Shown in pieces: positions 23,404 through 31,162 of a DNA stretch of 64,000 bases. A program made the translations under genes and the position numbers. The notes below the pieces were generated by a model. That model had not been told where the DNA came from, searched no databases, and saw only the letters and a program-made list of their open reading frames with translations. The first letter of the stretch is position 1, and each line of letters starts with the position of its first letter. This DNA comes from Nitrosopumilus sp. b3 (lineage in GTDB: Archaea; Thermoproteota; Nitrososphaeria; Nitrososphaerales; Nitrosopumilaceae): NCBI RefSeq assembly GCF_014078525.1, contig NZ_MU078697.1, forward strand, positions 61,452 through 125,451, read 5' to 3'.

Positions 23404-24336
23404 ATGAGAGCATCATATGTTCTTAAATCAAAATCAATCTACATAATTACAGTTCTGCTTATTGCAATGAGCATAGTTCCACCAGGAATTGCGTTTGCAT
23501 GTGATTCAGTTAAAATTTTAGACATATGTCTCGATCCTATCATCAATGGAATTTTAGATCCTATCGAACATCCAATTAAAACAATAGAAAACGATGTAAA
23601 GACAGTAGTAAATGATGTAAATACTGTTTCAAGAGACGTAAAGACAGTAATTTCAGATATTGAAAACCTTCCAAGAGAGATAGAAACTGATTTGGATAAA
23701 GATATTCAAAAAGTTGAGGCAAAAATAATATCACTTGAAAATACAATTGAGAACGATCTAAACAAAGACATCAAAGAAATAAAGACCAAAATCAACAGTA
23801 TAGAAAGTACAATAGAAAAAGACTTTTCAGAAGACATTCAGGAAATAAAAAACGATGTTGCATCCATTGAGGAGGATGCTAAAAAACTAGAAAAAATTGT
23901 AGAAGAGGATCTCAAAAAGAGCATAAACGAAATCAAGACTGACACAAAATCTCTAGAAAAAGTAGTCACGACGGATATCAAAGATTCAGTGAATACAATA
24001 GAGAGAAAAATCATCTCTATTGAGAAAAAAGTAGAAAATATTGAGCACAAAGTAGTTCATTTTATTGAAAATATTGGGCACAACATCTGGGATATTTTAA
24101 GAGAAGATCTCAAAATAATTGCAATTGTTTTTGTATCCATTATCGTAGCATACATTGCAGTAAAGTTTGCTCATTTTGCATTGTGGCTACACCGATACAG
24201 ACAAGAAAATACAGAGTCTCAAGACATAAAGAAACAACTTGCAAATGAAGAAAAAATAATTCAATTGCTAACTGAGATTAAAAACGACAAACAAAAAACA
24301 ATAACAAAAAAAGGAACGCTACCTAAAGGATATTAA
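23404..24336 (+). CDS. Secreted coiled-coil protein with C-terminal membrane span
   Basis: A signal peptide (YVLKSKSIYIITVLLIAMSIVPPGIAFAC) precedes about 190 residues of repeating Ile/Val heptads (patterns such as IENDVKTVVNDVNTV and KDIKEIKTKINSIE), forming a long parallel coiled coil. A membrane span (about 236-258, IIAIVFVSIIVAYIAVKF) and a basic cytoplasmic tail follow. The fold suggests a fibre or spacer held at the cell surface. A GTG at 23,398 is an alternative start. No homologous family named. Confidence 0.7.
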   Translation: MRASYVLKSKSIYIITVLLIAMSIVPPGIAFACDSVKILDICLDPIINGILDPIEHPIKTIENDVKTVVNDVNTVSRDVKTVISDIENLPREIETDLDKDIQKVEAKIISLENTIENDLNKDIKEIKTKINSIESTIEKDFSEDIQEIKNDVASIEEDAKKLEKIVEEDLKKSINEIKTDTKSLEKVVTTDIKDSVNTIERKIISIEKKVENIEHKVVHFIENIGHNIWDILREDLKIIAIVFVSIIVAYIAVKFAHFALWLHRYRQENTESQDIKKQLANEEKIIQLLTEIKNDKQKTITKKGTLPKGY

Positions 24337-24403
24337 ATTATTTCAATACCACTTTTGGAACATTTGCTATTTCCTTATATCTCATATAATCACATTCTAT
24401 TAC

Positions 24404-24544
24404 ATGAAGAAACGTATAACAATCATGATTGATGATGATCTAGACAAAAAACTCAGACAACTACAAGCAAAAACAATACAGAAAGAACAGACATCATTTA
24501 GTTATTCCCAAGCACTAAATGAAACATTAAGAAAAAAACTCTGA
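24404..24544 (+). CDS. Ribbon-helix-helix DNA-binding protein, 46 aa
   Basis: KKRITIMIDDDLDKKLRQLQAKTI and a second helix (SYSQALNETLRKKL) match the CopG fold; the block DKKLRQLQAK closely follows KKLRHLQAK of the 23,155 gene, so the two are paralogues. Convergent with cas1, stops 7 bases apart. Confidence 0.65.
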   Translation: MKKRITIMIDDDLDKKLRQLQAKTIQKEQTSFSYSQALNETLRKKL

Positions 24545-24551
24545 AAATATT

Positions 24552-25763
24552 TTATTCTAATTTTTCTAATATTTTGTCATAGATTTTCATTTTATCTTTT
24601 GACTGGACATTCTTTTTCATATACCATAACGTAGATTTGTTAATACCTAACTTCTTTCCCTCCTCAGGACTCATTGACAAAATCTTTTGTCTTAACTCTA
24701 AATTATCATCACGATTAATCTTAATTGGTGGAATCTTAATCTCCAAAGTCTTTTTCCTGTCTCCAACAAACTGTGCAAGCTGTGAGATGTTATTGTTTAG
24801 AATATTCTGATATGCAAAATATTTTTTGCCATAGGATACCTTGAGATTGAAATTGTACTTTATCTTATCAACTAGTAACTTTGCAGTTGATTGTTTTAAT
24901 CTAATGTGATAGTTTTCAGTTAGAATAAAATCTGATTTCTTTAGCTTGTTCTCTTCTAGTAATTGAATGACAGACAAATCAATTAACCAACGGAACAACT
25001 CTTGACAATCATAAACCAAAGGAGTTCTGCTAAGTAACGTCTCATGCAAGAATCCAATCTGTGTGTCAAGACCGACAGAGTTGAGAGATTTTTTGATTTC
25101 AGCTGCTAGGATAGAATAACCATAGTTTAGCAGTGCATTGATTTCGTCTGCTGCATGGTCTGCTCTTTTGTGATCAATGCTGGAGCGAGTCTCAAATGAG
25201 AATTGCGGTGCCAGTTTGCCAAATACATCTCTGATGTACTCAAAGTAGATTTTAGCGATTCTTGCCTCATGGCCCATTATCTCAGGGATTTTGTGCGTGT
25301 TTTTGGCTGATTTGGTACGGAAAATCTCAAATTCGGCCTCAAATCTCTTCTTGATTTCATTTTTGTCTATAGGATAAAATTTTGATAATTCCAATAATAG
25401 ATTCAGTGAAGAATCAATCTTTGATTTGACAATCTTTTCTGCAATAGAATATCGTATTATTCCATCAAGGTGTTTCTTGTATTGGAATAATCTCAACTTT
25501 CCTGAAATTGTTTGGTCTGGCAGTGTTGTTGCCAACAGATTTCCATCCCAGTTTAACAAAGTTAGATGAATATTATGTTTCATCAGCCACCTCATTGACT
25601 CAAAGGAAATGTTTCCAGTATGACCGTCAATTATGATACTGTCATGCTCTATCTTGTGTGGTGCAAATTCCAGTCTTTTGTTTTGCAGTTTGTTTGTAAC
25701 TACTAGTTTTCTCTTGTCTACGTTAATTGATGTGCCAAAGCCTGAAATTAGTAAGGGATTCAT
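24552..25763 (-). CDS. cas1: Cas1-family integrase (casposase)
   Basis: Cas1 endonuclease-integrase of 403 residues. The ATG at 25,763 is preceded by GGAGGAG. The N-terminal beta domain (residues 1-85, LISGFGTSINVDKRKLVVTN, IIDGHTGNISFESMRWLMKH) and helical C-terminal domain are both present. Metal ligands appear conserved: E166 in GHEARIAKIY, H240 in GFLH, D252 and E255 in VYDCQELFR. The last 50 residues add a helix-turn-helix (GKKLGINKSTLWYMKKN), a feature of casposon Cas1 proteins that bind the element ends. No cas2, other cas gene or CRISPR array is in the window. It joins and cuts DNA ends during transposition in characterised relatives. The start overlaps the upstream surface-protein stop. 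Confidence 0.93.
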   Translation of the reverse strand: MNPLLISGFGTSINVDKRKLVVTNKLQNKRLEFAPHKIEHDSIIIDGHTGNISFESMRWLMKHNIHLTLLNWDGNLLATTLPDQTISGKLRLFQYKKHLDGIIRYSIAEKIVKSKIDSSLNLLLELSKFYPIDKNEIKKRFEAEFEIFRTKSAKNTHKIPEIMGHEARIAKIYFEYIRDVFGKLAPQFSFETRSSIDHKRADHAADEINALLNYGYSILAAEIKKSLNSVGLDTQIGFLHETLLSRTPLVYDCQELFRWLIDLSVIQLLEENKLKKSDFILTENYHIRLKQSTAKLLVDKIKYNFNLKVSYGKKYFAYQNILNNNISQLAQFVGDRKKTLEIKIPPIKINRDDNLELRQKILSMSPEEGKKLGINKSTLWYMKKNVQSKDKMKIYDKILEKLE

Positions 25764-27187
25764 TTTCTCCTCCAATAAATGATCAAACCTATACCAGAGC
25801 CAGTTCCTGCAACCAGTGCAATAACAATCAAAGTCAAATCAAAGTGAGAGTCATTAAATATTCCAGTTCCAGAACCGAATCCCATACTTTCTTCAGCAAA
25901 GTATACTTTTTCACTTGCCATCTTCATCTCTTCACTATCATCATAAGCATCATGTTCAGGTCCAAATTGAAATCTGTATTCTGCTGGTGCATATTTTGAA
26001 TCACATAGTTTTCTGTCTTTATACCAAGTGCCATCAAGCTTGTCACATTCTTCTTTGTCATTTACAATTGGAATTCCTGTTTCAATGTCATAATTTCCAA
26101 TTCTTTGGCATTGATCATTTAGTATCATGCCACGTCCTCCCAGACAGATTTTTTCGCCATCTTCATTAACAATTTCATAAGAACTTGTAACTTCGGGTTT
26201 TGGTTCTGGAGGAGGAGCACCAAATGCATCCCGGTCTAAATATTCACAGTCAATGTTGTCAATAAAGTGAGTAGCATTCCACCAACGAAGTTCAGGTTCT
26301 ATGCAAGCCTGTCCAGATTTTTTACATTCACAATTATCCAAGACATCTTGTAGCTTGCTGTCTGGTTCTTCCATATTCTTTTTGCATTTTCCAAAGTCAT
26401 GTTTAGGATTTGGGTCACATGTTGGAAGATCCTTGTTCATCTCTTCAAAAGTAGTGCAGACGCCATTAGACAATCCATATCCTTCCTCACAGCGTTCCAC
26501 ATATACAGGATTTTCAGAATAATAGTTTCCATCCTCAGGCCCAGGCTCCCATATGTAACCAGCAGGAGGAGAAGTTAGTTTAGTGGTGCATGAATCAGTA
26601 TTGCCGTTTTCAACGTATACTTTGTAGGTTTTTCCAATGGTATAATCAACACTTACTGAAGAACTTGTAACAGCATCATCGTCATGAAATATTTTTCCAG
26701 TGTTATCTAAGACATGTTTTGGAGTATCGACTTTTCCTTTAATCACATCATGAATAAAGAAGGTAACTCTCTGCGGTCCATCATAATTGTCAAGGCGTGT
26801 AACGGTTCCTGTAAAGACAAGTTCAGATGATTTTAACTTTGCATCATAGTTTATTTCTTCAGTACAAAGCGCATAGGCATATTTGATTTCCATGCCACTT
26901 GCAATATCAAAATAGACAGGTTCTATGAAACTAATGTAAAGTGATTCTAAAAATCCAGGTGTGCCATGTTCTGTAGGATGCCATGTGCATGTTAGTAAAT
27001 CAAATGAATGTGTATGATTGTACAATCCAATTGAAGGAACGACTTGATGTTCTTTAGGAGGAACACAGTTTTGTACCCAATCAGATTTTTTTATTTCTTG
27101 GTCTTGGTATGACAAATAATATTGATCAGATGCCAGCAAAGATGCAAGTATCACAACAATTATTCCAACAATTATCAAGATTTTCAT
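25760..27187 (-). CDS. Cys-rich surface protein, TIMP/NTR-like domain, 475 aa
   Basis: Signal anchor MKILIIVGIIVVILASLLA and a second span near the C-terminus (LIVIALVAGTGSGIGLIIYW) place both ends at the membrane. Residues about 105-210 show a TIMP/NTR-like OB-fold pattern: CTEEINYDAKLKSSELVFTGTVTRL, VTFFIHDVIKGK, YTIGKTYKVYVENG. After that there are numerous cysteines (PTCDPNPKHDFGKC, NCECKKSGQAC). Probably extracellular and disulphide-rich. Domain call is by pattern. Confidence 0.6.
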   Translation of the reverse strand: MKILIIVGIIVVILASLLASDQYYLSYQDQEIKKSDWVQNCVPPKEHQVVPSIGLYNHTHSFDLLTCTWHPTEHGTPGFLESLYISFIEPVYFDIASGMEIKYAYALCTEEINYDAKLKSSELVFTGTVTRLDNYDGPQRVTFFIHDVIKGKVDTPKHVLDNTGKIFHDDDAVTSSSVSVDYTIGKTYKVYVENGNTDSCTTKLTSPPAGYIWEPGPEDGNYYSENPVYVERCEEGYGLSNGVCTTFEEMNKDLPTCDPNPKHDFGKCKKNMEEPDSKLQDVLDNCECKKSGQACIEPELRWWNATHFIDNIDCEYLDRDAFGAPPPEPKPEVTSSYEIVNEDGEKICLGGRGMILNDQCQRIGNYDIETGIPIVNDKEECDKLDGTWYKDRKLCDSKYAPAEYRFQFGPEHDAYDDSEEMKMASEKVYFAEESMGFGSGTGIFNDSHFDLTLIVIALVAGTGSGIGLIIYWRRK

Positions 27188-28140
27188 TTTCTCTTCTCCA
27201 TTAACTCTGACAATTCCTCAGGAATGCTTCCATATTGTTTCTCATATTGCTCAATTTGTTCATGTAAGCTTTGCTCATCATAGTTATAGTGAATAATCTG
27301 TCCAACAAGGTTTCCAAGTTCCCCTAGTTTGTTCATCTCTGAAATAAATTTCCAATGCGACTCATTATCTATGGATTCTATCATGGATTCTTGTCGTAAT
27401 TGATGGCGTTGATCACGCAATGTCAATGAGTATTCATAAAGAGATTGTCGCCATGAATCAAGTTCTATGTTACAGAAATGTCCATTAGAATAGCTAGAGA
27501 GGACATCATCAGTGTTGAATGAGGCAAACCTATAGTCGGTGTTTTTGTCAAAACAATTCAAATGGTATGGCTGCTTGTCAGTTATCTCATTAGTACAAGT
27601 ATCAAGATGAAAGTATGTTGATGCAAGCTGATTTTTTTCATTTGTTGCAATCAAACCATAGTGAATGTTTGATATGTCATTTCGCTCATCAAATATGTCC
27701 AGTTCCAGGGTGTGTGAGGCGTATTTTTTGGAAAATATCTGAAAATTCTTTGTCTGGGAGATTTTTTGCAGTTGCAGAGGAATATTTTGCTCTATGGCGC
27801 ATATTGAGGATGGAACATAGTCAAATTTTTCTGCTCTTTGCTGCACAGTCATGAAAGGATATTGGCCTTCAAGCAGTGTGACTTTGGAGATCTTGATTCC
27901 AAGCAAATCTAGTGAGAGTTCCTTGAATTTTTCTCCCATCAGTATTCTTGATGCGTTGAATTGCTGCATGTTACCGTCTAGTTTGTATTTTTTTGACTTT
28001 TCATTGATGGAAATTATTTCGTTTGTTTGTTTTTTAAATGACAGGGATTTTGGGATTTCATTTGGGTTTTGATATACAAGAAACAATGTTGCAGATACCA
28101 AGACTGCCATGACAGATATGATTTTCAGTTCAGTCTTCAT
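27184..28140 (-). CDS. Membrane-anchored surface protein, 318 aa
   Basis: MKTELKIISVMAVLVSATLFLVYQ is a signal anchor. The remainder has no recognised domain; four cysteines (SICAIEQ, DTCTNE, NCFDK, HFCNIE) could form two disulphides. The stop overlaps the start of the 475-aa gene (ATGA), and the start overlaps the stop of the winged-helix gene, so all are one operon. Confidence 0.6.
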   Translation of the reverse strand: MKTELKIISVMAVLVSATLFLVYQNPNEIPKSLSFKKQTNEIISINEKSKKYKLDGNMQQFNASRILMGEKFKELSLDLLGIKISKVTLLEGQYPFMTVQQRAEKFDYVPSSICAIEQNIPLQLQKISQTKNFQIFSKKYASHTLELDIFDERNDISNIHYGLIATNEKNQLASTYFHLDTCTNEITDKQPYHLNCFDKNTDYRFASFNTDDVLSSYSNGHFCNIELDSWRQSLYEYSLTLRDQRHQLRQESMIESIDNESHWKFISEMNKLGELGNLVGQIIHYNYDEQSLHEQIEQYEKQYGSIPEELSELMEKRK

Positions 28141-28841
28141 TTTTTCATCCTCAGCTTTGCTTTTGTAATGTTTCGTAATCGTTTGAGTTCTTCAGATTCT
28201 TCTTTTGTTACTTTTCCATCCTCAAATATTGCCAAGATGTCTTTTTCTTTTTGTGACATGATATCAAGATAATCCAAGGATTGTTCTTTGATTGACTTTA
28301 CCAAATCCTTGTATTCTAGAATGAATCCCAAAATTATTTTGCCGTCTTTAGCATCATCAAGTTTGATGTTTTTGTTTTTAATATCCTCAATAATGTTACG
28401 ATACAAAGTTTGATGTAGATTGTTTGCAGTCTCTTTTGTAATTGGATTGTTCTTTGAGAGTTTCTTGTCATAGACCAGATCATCTTGGATTCCCCACGGC
28501 AAATCATAATAGTACATTGAACCTCTAATGTTGTCATAATCCTCATGATACAACCCGCCATTTACCAGAATCTTGTTAATCAGCATCCCGATAATTCCAA
28601 AGGAGAGAAGAGAGTTTTTTCCTTTCTTAGTTATTGCATATGCCTTTTTGTGTTGGTATATTACAAGTTCAATCTTTTTTTCATCCTCCAGTTCTTTTCT
28701 GAGTCGATTGGCACTGCTTGGGCCCTTGCCGTACTGCCGTTCAAGTTCAGAAAATGGCAGTGGTTCAGCCTCCAAAAGCGACAAAAATCTGTTTTTTCGT
28801 AGCTCTTTTGTGACTGATTCTTCAATATCTTGAGTATACAA
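28137..28841 (-). CDS. Winged-helix DNA-binding protein, likely operon repressor
   Basis: Residues about 10-75 look like a winged helix (RFLSLLEAEPLPFSELERQYGKGPSSANRLRKELEDEKKIEL, wing AYAITKKGKNSL). The rest is helical with no output domain recognised. A TTG start at 28,841 lies directly at the edge of a GGTAGT palindrome cluster and about 23 bases from TTAATAA, so the transcript is probably leaderless and self-repressed. First gene of the 28,841-24,552 operon that ends with cas1. Confidence 0.7.
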   Translation of the reverse strand: MYTQDIEESVTKELRKNRFLSLLEAEPLPFSELERQYGKGPSSANRLRKELEDEKKIELVIYQHKKAYAITKKGKNSLLSFGIIGMLINKILVNGGLYHEDYDNIRGSMYYYDLPWGIQDDLVYDKKLSKNNPITKETANNLHQTLYRNIIEDIKNKNIKLDDAKDGKIILGFILEYKDLVKSIKEQSLDYLDIMSQKEKDILAIFEDGKVTKEESEELKRLRNITKAKLRMKK

Positions 28842-28866
28842 TGGTAGTTTACTACCATTTGGTAGT
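28841..28866. promoter_or_regulatory. Overlapping palindromic operators between divergent genes
   Basis: ATGGTAGT-TT-ACTACCAT (28,841-28,858) is a perfect inverted repeat, and ACTACC-ATTT-GGTAGT (28,851-28,866) is a second one sharing its right half. They lie between the TATA boxes and starts of the winged-helix gene (minus) and the HTH gene (plus), the typical place for autorepression. Confidence 0.65.
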
Positions 28867-28897
28867 TATTAAGTATTATTCAGCTATCTTGTATTAT

Positions 28898-29383
28898 GTG
28901 AAGCAACAAATCCACAAAAAGCCCTGGAACAAATTAACTCCAAGACAGAAGAGCACAAGAAAAAAGGCACTAGCAGTAATCACACAATCAAAAAAATCAA
29001 AAAGACCAGTATCAATCATTGCAAGAGAAAATGAAATCTCATTGAGTACAGTTCAAAAACATACCAATGCTTTCAAGAAGGTAAAGGGCAGGTGGATTCC
29101 AAAAAAGTGGGACAAGGTTTCACGTTCTGTTACAATTGTAGAGAACGGCAAATTTCGTTCTGTACAGGTTTCTGACTCCAGACACTCTACTACCATAGGA
29201 CGATACCACAATGCAGTAAGGCACTATCTTAACACAGGGGACTCATCCAAGCTAAAGAAATTCAAGAAAAAGAAAATTAGAGATTCAAACGGTAAACTGC
29301 ATTCCTTTGAGACTAGATTAAAGATAATCGAAGAGATTCACGAATCCATTGAGGAGATTGAATTCTTTGAGGTGTATGATTGA
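28898..29383 (+). CDS. HTH-domain protein of the casposon, 161 aa
   Basis: From GTG 28,898 the protein reads VKQQIHKKPWNKLTPRQKS; a TTATTAAG box is about 27 bases upstream. Residues about 22-65 form a helix-turn-helix (RKKALAVITQSKKSKRPVSIIARENEISLSTVQKHTNAF) followed by a basic domain and acidic end. HTH proteins of this kind accompany Cas1 in casposons. Its stop shares bases with the next start (TGATG). Confidence 0.7.
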   Translation: MKQQIHKKPWNKLTPRQKSTRKKALAVITQSKKSKRPVSIIARENEISLSTVQKHTNAFKKVKGRWIPKKWDKVSRSVTIVENGKFRSVQVSDSRHSTTIGRYHNAVRHYLNTGDSSKLKKFKKKKIRDSNGKLHSFETRLKIIEEIHESIEEIEFFEVYD

Positions 29384-29841
29384 TGATGTTAGAGAATTAC
29401 GATCCACTAATTATATTCAATGACAAAATCTCTACCGTACATGATAGAATTCAACATGAGACAAACCAAACTAGAATTTTTCTAAATGCATTATTCAATC
29501 AGACACTACAAGAGTCAAAGACTAGAAAAAAGTATTGTGAAATCTGTTTGGTCAGACATGTTTCATTTGAGGGACACCATGTAGCTGGAAGAAAGCACGA
29601 CCATAGACAAATCACTGCATGCATTCCATGCCATAACATCCTGACTGGAACACAGAAACTTTGGGATTCTAGATGGTGGGATGAGACAGAATCAGAAGTC
29701 TTGAGATTATCCTTTTTGTATCATGGTGTTTATGATGTTTTAAAATTAATTTCTGCAAAAAGACAAGATTCTCTTTACTCTCAGATTGCAGATTCTATCA
29801 TTCCAATGGTCTCATATCTGCAAAATGGGGCTCAAAATTGA
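29383..29841 (+). CDS. HNH endonuclease
   Basis: Residues about 48-95 hold the HNH motif with its zinc cysteines: KYCEICLVRH, then FEGHHVAGRKHDHRQITACIPCHNILTGTQKLWD. The His-His pair, the central Asn-like region and the final CxxCHN are in order. Casposons regularly carry an HNH nuclease next to cas1 or polB; a role in element maintenance is inferred. The stop overlaps the next TTG. Confidence 0.85.
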   Translation: MMLENYDPLIIFNDKISTVHDRIQHETNQTRIFLNALFNQTLQESKTRKKYCEICLVRHVSFEGHHVAGRKHDHRQITACIPCHNILTGTQKLWDSRWWDETESEVLRLSFLYHGVYDVLKLISAKRQDSLYSQIADSIIPMVSYLQNGAQN

Positions 29842-30710
29842 GCCTAGATTCGGTGTTTTTGAGGTGTTTTGCAGATTCTCACGGTACACCATATGATGAC
29901 ACTTTCAAAATAGAACCAAAACCAAACGACTCGATTCATCTTGTGTTAGGATATGATAGAAAATCAGATTATGGAACATGCATCATTTGGATTAATCAGA
30001 AAATCTCAAAGAGTCTCTTTTTCTGTACTGATAACACTAAACAATCTGCAATAAAGAAACTGGATTCTAGATTTCCCATTTATTCTAGAAGAGAGTTTGT
30101 TGAGAAGATATTTTTTCCATATGTTCAGAAAGCAAGGGCAAAGTGCATTGGATTTGAATTGCCATACATCATATCAAGGCTTGCTACTCATACCACAGAA
30201 TCAAGACGTCATCCAAACGGTTTCTCTTTTACATTGTCAGACAAGGCAAAAATTCCACACATAGTAATCAAAAACATTGATAGTAAATCACAGTTCATCG
30301 AGTTTAACAAGACATTTAGAAAAAAGATCAAAGACAATATTCCATATTACAGAGGATGTTTTGTTGATTGCAAAACTCTGGGATTTGTGTTAACAAACAA
30401 TTCATATGATTTAGAATCTATCATTTCTGACTTTGATGTTCCCATAGTTTTGGATGAATCTCCAATCAATTATGCCTTGGCAGTCTATTCTTTGTACAGA
30501 CAATTGATGAACAGATTCAAAATGTTTTGTCTAGACAAGCTAGAAAACAAGTTGTTCTCACCTGCAACTATAGGAAAATCATATCTAGAAAAGATTGGCA
30601 TCATTCCATTTCTAAAACAGGAATATCATAGATATACCAAACATAAATTAGAACATGGTAATTTATTGATTTTATTTACTATCTTTTTTTTAATAAAATA
30701 TAAAAAATAA
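29838..30710 (+). pseudogene. Truncated family-B DNA polymerase (3'-5' exonuclease part only)
   Basis: Blocks that match the exonuclease half of element-encoded PolB-like proteins are seen: IGFELPYIISRLA, NGFSFTLSD, the Asp motif CFVDCKTLGFVLTNNSYDLESIISDFDV, and SPATIGKSYLEKIGI. Casposon polymerases continue for several hundred residues into palm and thumb; here the frame turns into a low-complexity basic end (LLILFTIFFLIKYKK) and stops. Only about 320 bases remain before the element end, so the polymerase domain has been deleted. Starts at TTG overlapping the HNH stop. Confidence 0.65.
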
Positions 30711-30715
30711 AAGAT

Positions 30716-30880
30716 ATGCCAGATGAAAGTTGCAGAAAATGTGGCAAACCACTATACACAAACACAAAATGTAGTGATTGTAGTACAATATTTCAAGAAA
30801 TATGCATGAATTGTGGGAATAAACCGCTTCCAAGGTATCATTTTTGCATTAAAATAAATAAAAATAAAATTATAATTTGA
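30716..30880 (+). CDS. Small zinc-ribbon protein, 54 aa
   Basis: Three CxxC pairs (C6xxC9, C19xxC22, C30xxC33) plus a late His-Phe-Cys. It starts 5 bases after the polymerase fragment stop; the C-terminal end IKINKNKIII is of low complexity and may be read-through beyond an original stop. Unknown role. Confidence 0.5.
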   Translation: MPDESCRKCGKPLYTNTKCSDCSTIFQEICMNCGNKPLPRYHFCIKINKNKIII

Positions 30881-31005
30881 AAATTCACTTTTTTATCTAT
30901 CTTTTATTTTTTAAAATATCTCTTTTTTTAAAATAAGATAGATCTAGCTTAAGATATTTTTTTTTAAAAAAATATAGACTCCCCTATAGTCTCAGATGGA
31001 ATCAG

Positions 31006-31035
31006 TGCAAAACCCCATGCCTCAACTATATACAC
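31006..31035. repeat. Casposon right terminal inverted repeat
   Basis: Reverse complement begins GTGTATATAG and ends TTTTGCA, matching the left end at 15,217-15,246 at 21 of 30 positions. The preceding 30,881-31,005 is A/T-rich with a small AGACT/AGTCT hairpin and no gene. Confidence 0.7.
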
Positions 31036-31049
31036 GTTTTAATGGCGCG
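31036..31049. repeat. Casposon target-site duplication, tRNA copy (14 bp)
   Basis: GTTTTAATGGCGCG covers the last bases of tRNA-Ser with its CCA and the first bases downstream. Identical to 15,203-15,216. Confidence 0.85.
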
Positions 31050-31129
31050 GGGAGAGGGATTTGAACCCACGAGTTCTTGCGAACATAGGATTAGCAATCC
31101 TACGCCCTACCAGGCTAGGCGACCCCCGC
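31043..31129 (-). tRNA. tRNA-Ser (anticodon GCU)
   Basis: Reading the minus strand: acceptor GCGGGGG pairs with TCCCCGC, D arm with TAGCCTGGTA, anticodon stem AGGAT/ATCCT around TTGCTAA (anticodon GCT), long variable arm GTTCGCAAGAAC, T arm GGGTTCAAATCCC, discriminator G and encoded CCA. The long variable arm and anticodon identify serine. Its 3' end is the casposon target and remains intact. Confidence 0.95.
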
Positions 31130-31162
31130 ACAAATATGCCTAGAATTAATCTGTAAATAAAT

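Larger units (their letters stand above)
15217..31035. mobile_element. Casposon-like element (about 15.8 kb) inserted at tRNA-Ser(GCU)
   Basis: Sequence evidence: a stand-alone Cas1 with all catalytic residues (24,552-25,763) and no cas2 or CRISPR array; an HNH nuclease, HTH protein and PolB exonuclease fragment in one plus-strand run (28,898-30,710); imperfect 30-bp terminal inverted repeats (21 of 30 matching) at both edges; and a 14-bp duplication of the tRNA-Ser 3' end outside them. Known: casposons are Cas1-dependent transposons of archaea that carry PolB, HNH and HTH genes, duplicate 14-15 bp and often target tRNA 3' ends. The element is larger than most, with about 10 kb of surface-protein cargo. 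The truncated polymerase suggests partial decay, while the casposase appears intact. Confidence 0.85.

Noticed and set aside
24552..25763. A CRISPR-Cas locus around cas1
   Set aside because: No cas2, effector or repeat-spacer array is visible anywhere in the window; the HTH tail and element ends fit a casposon instead.
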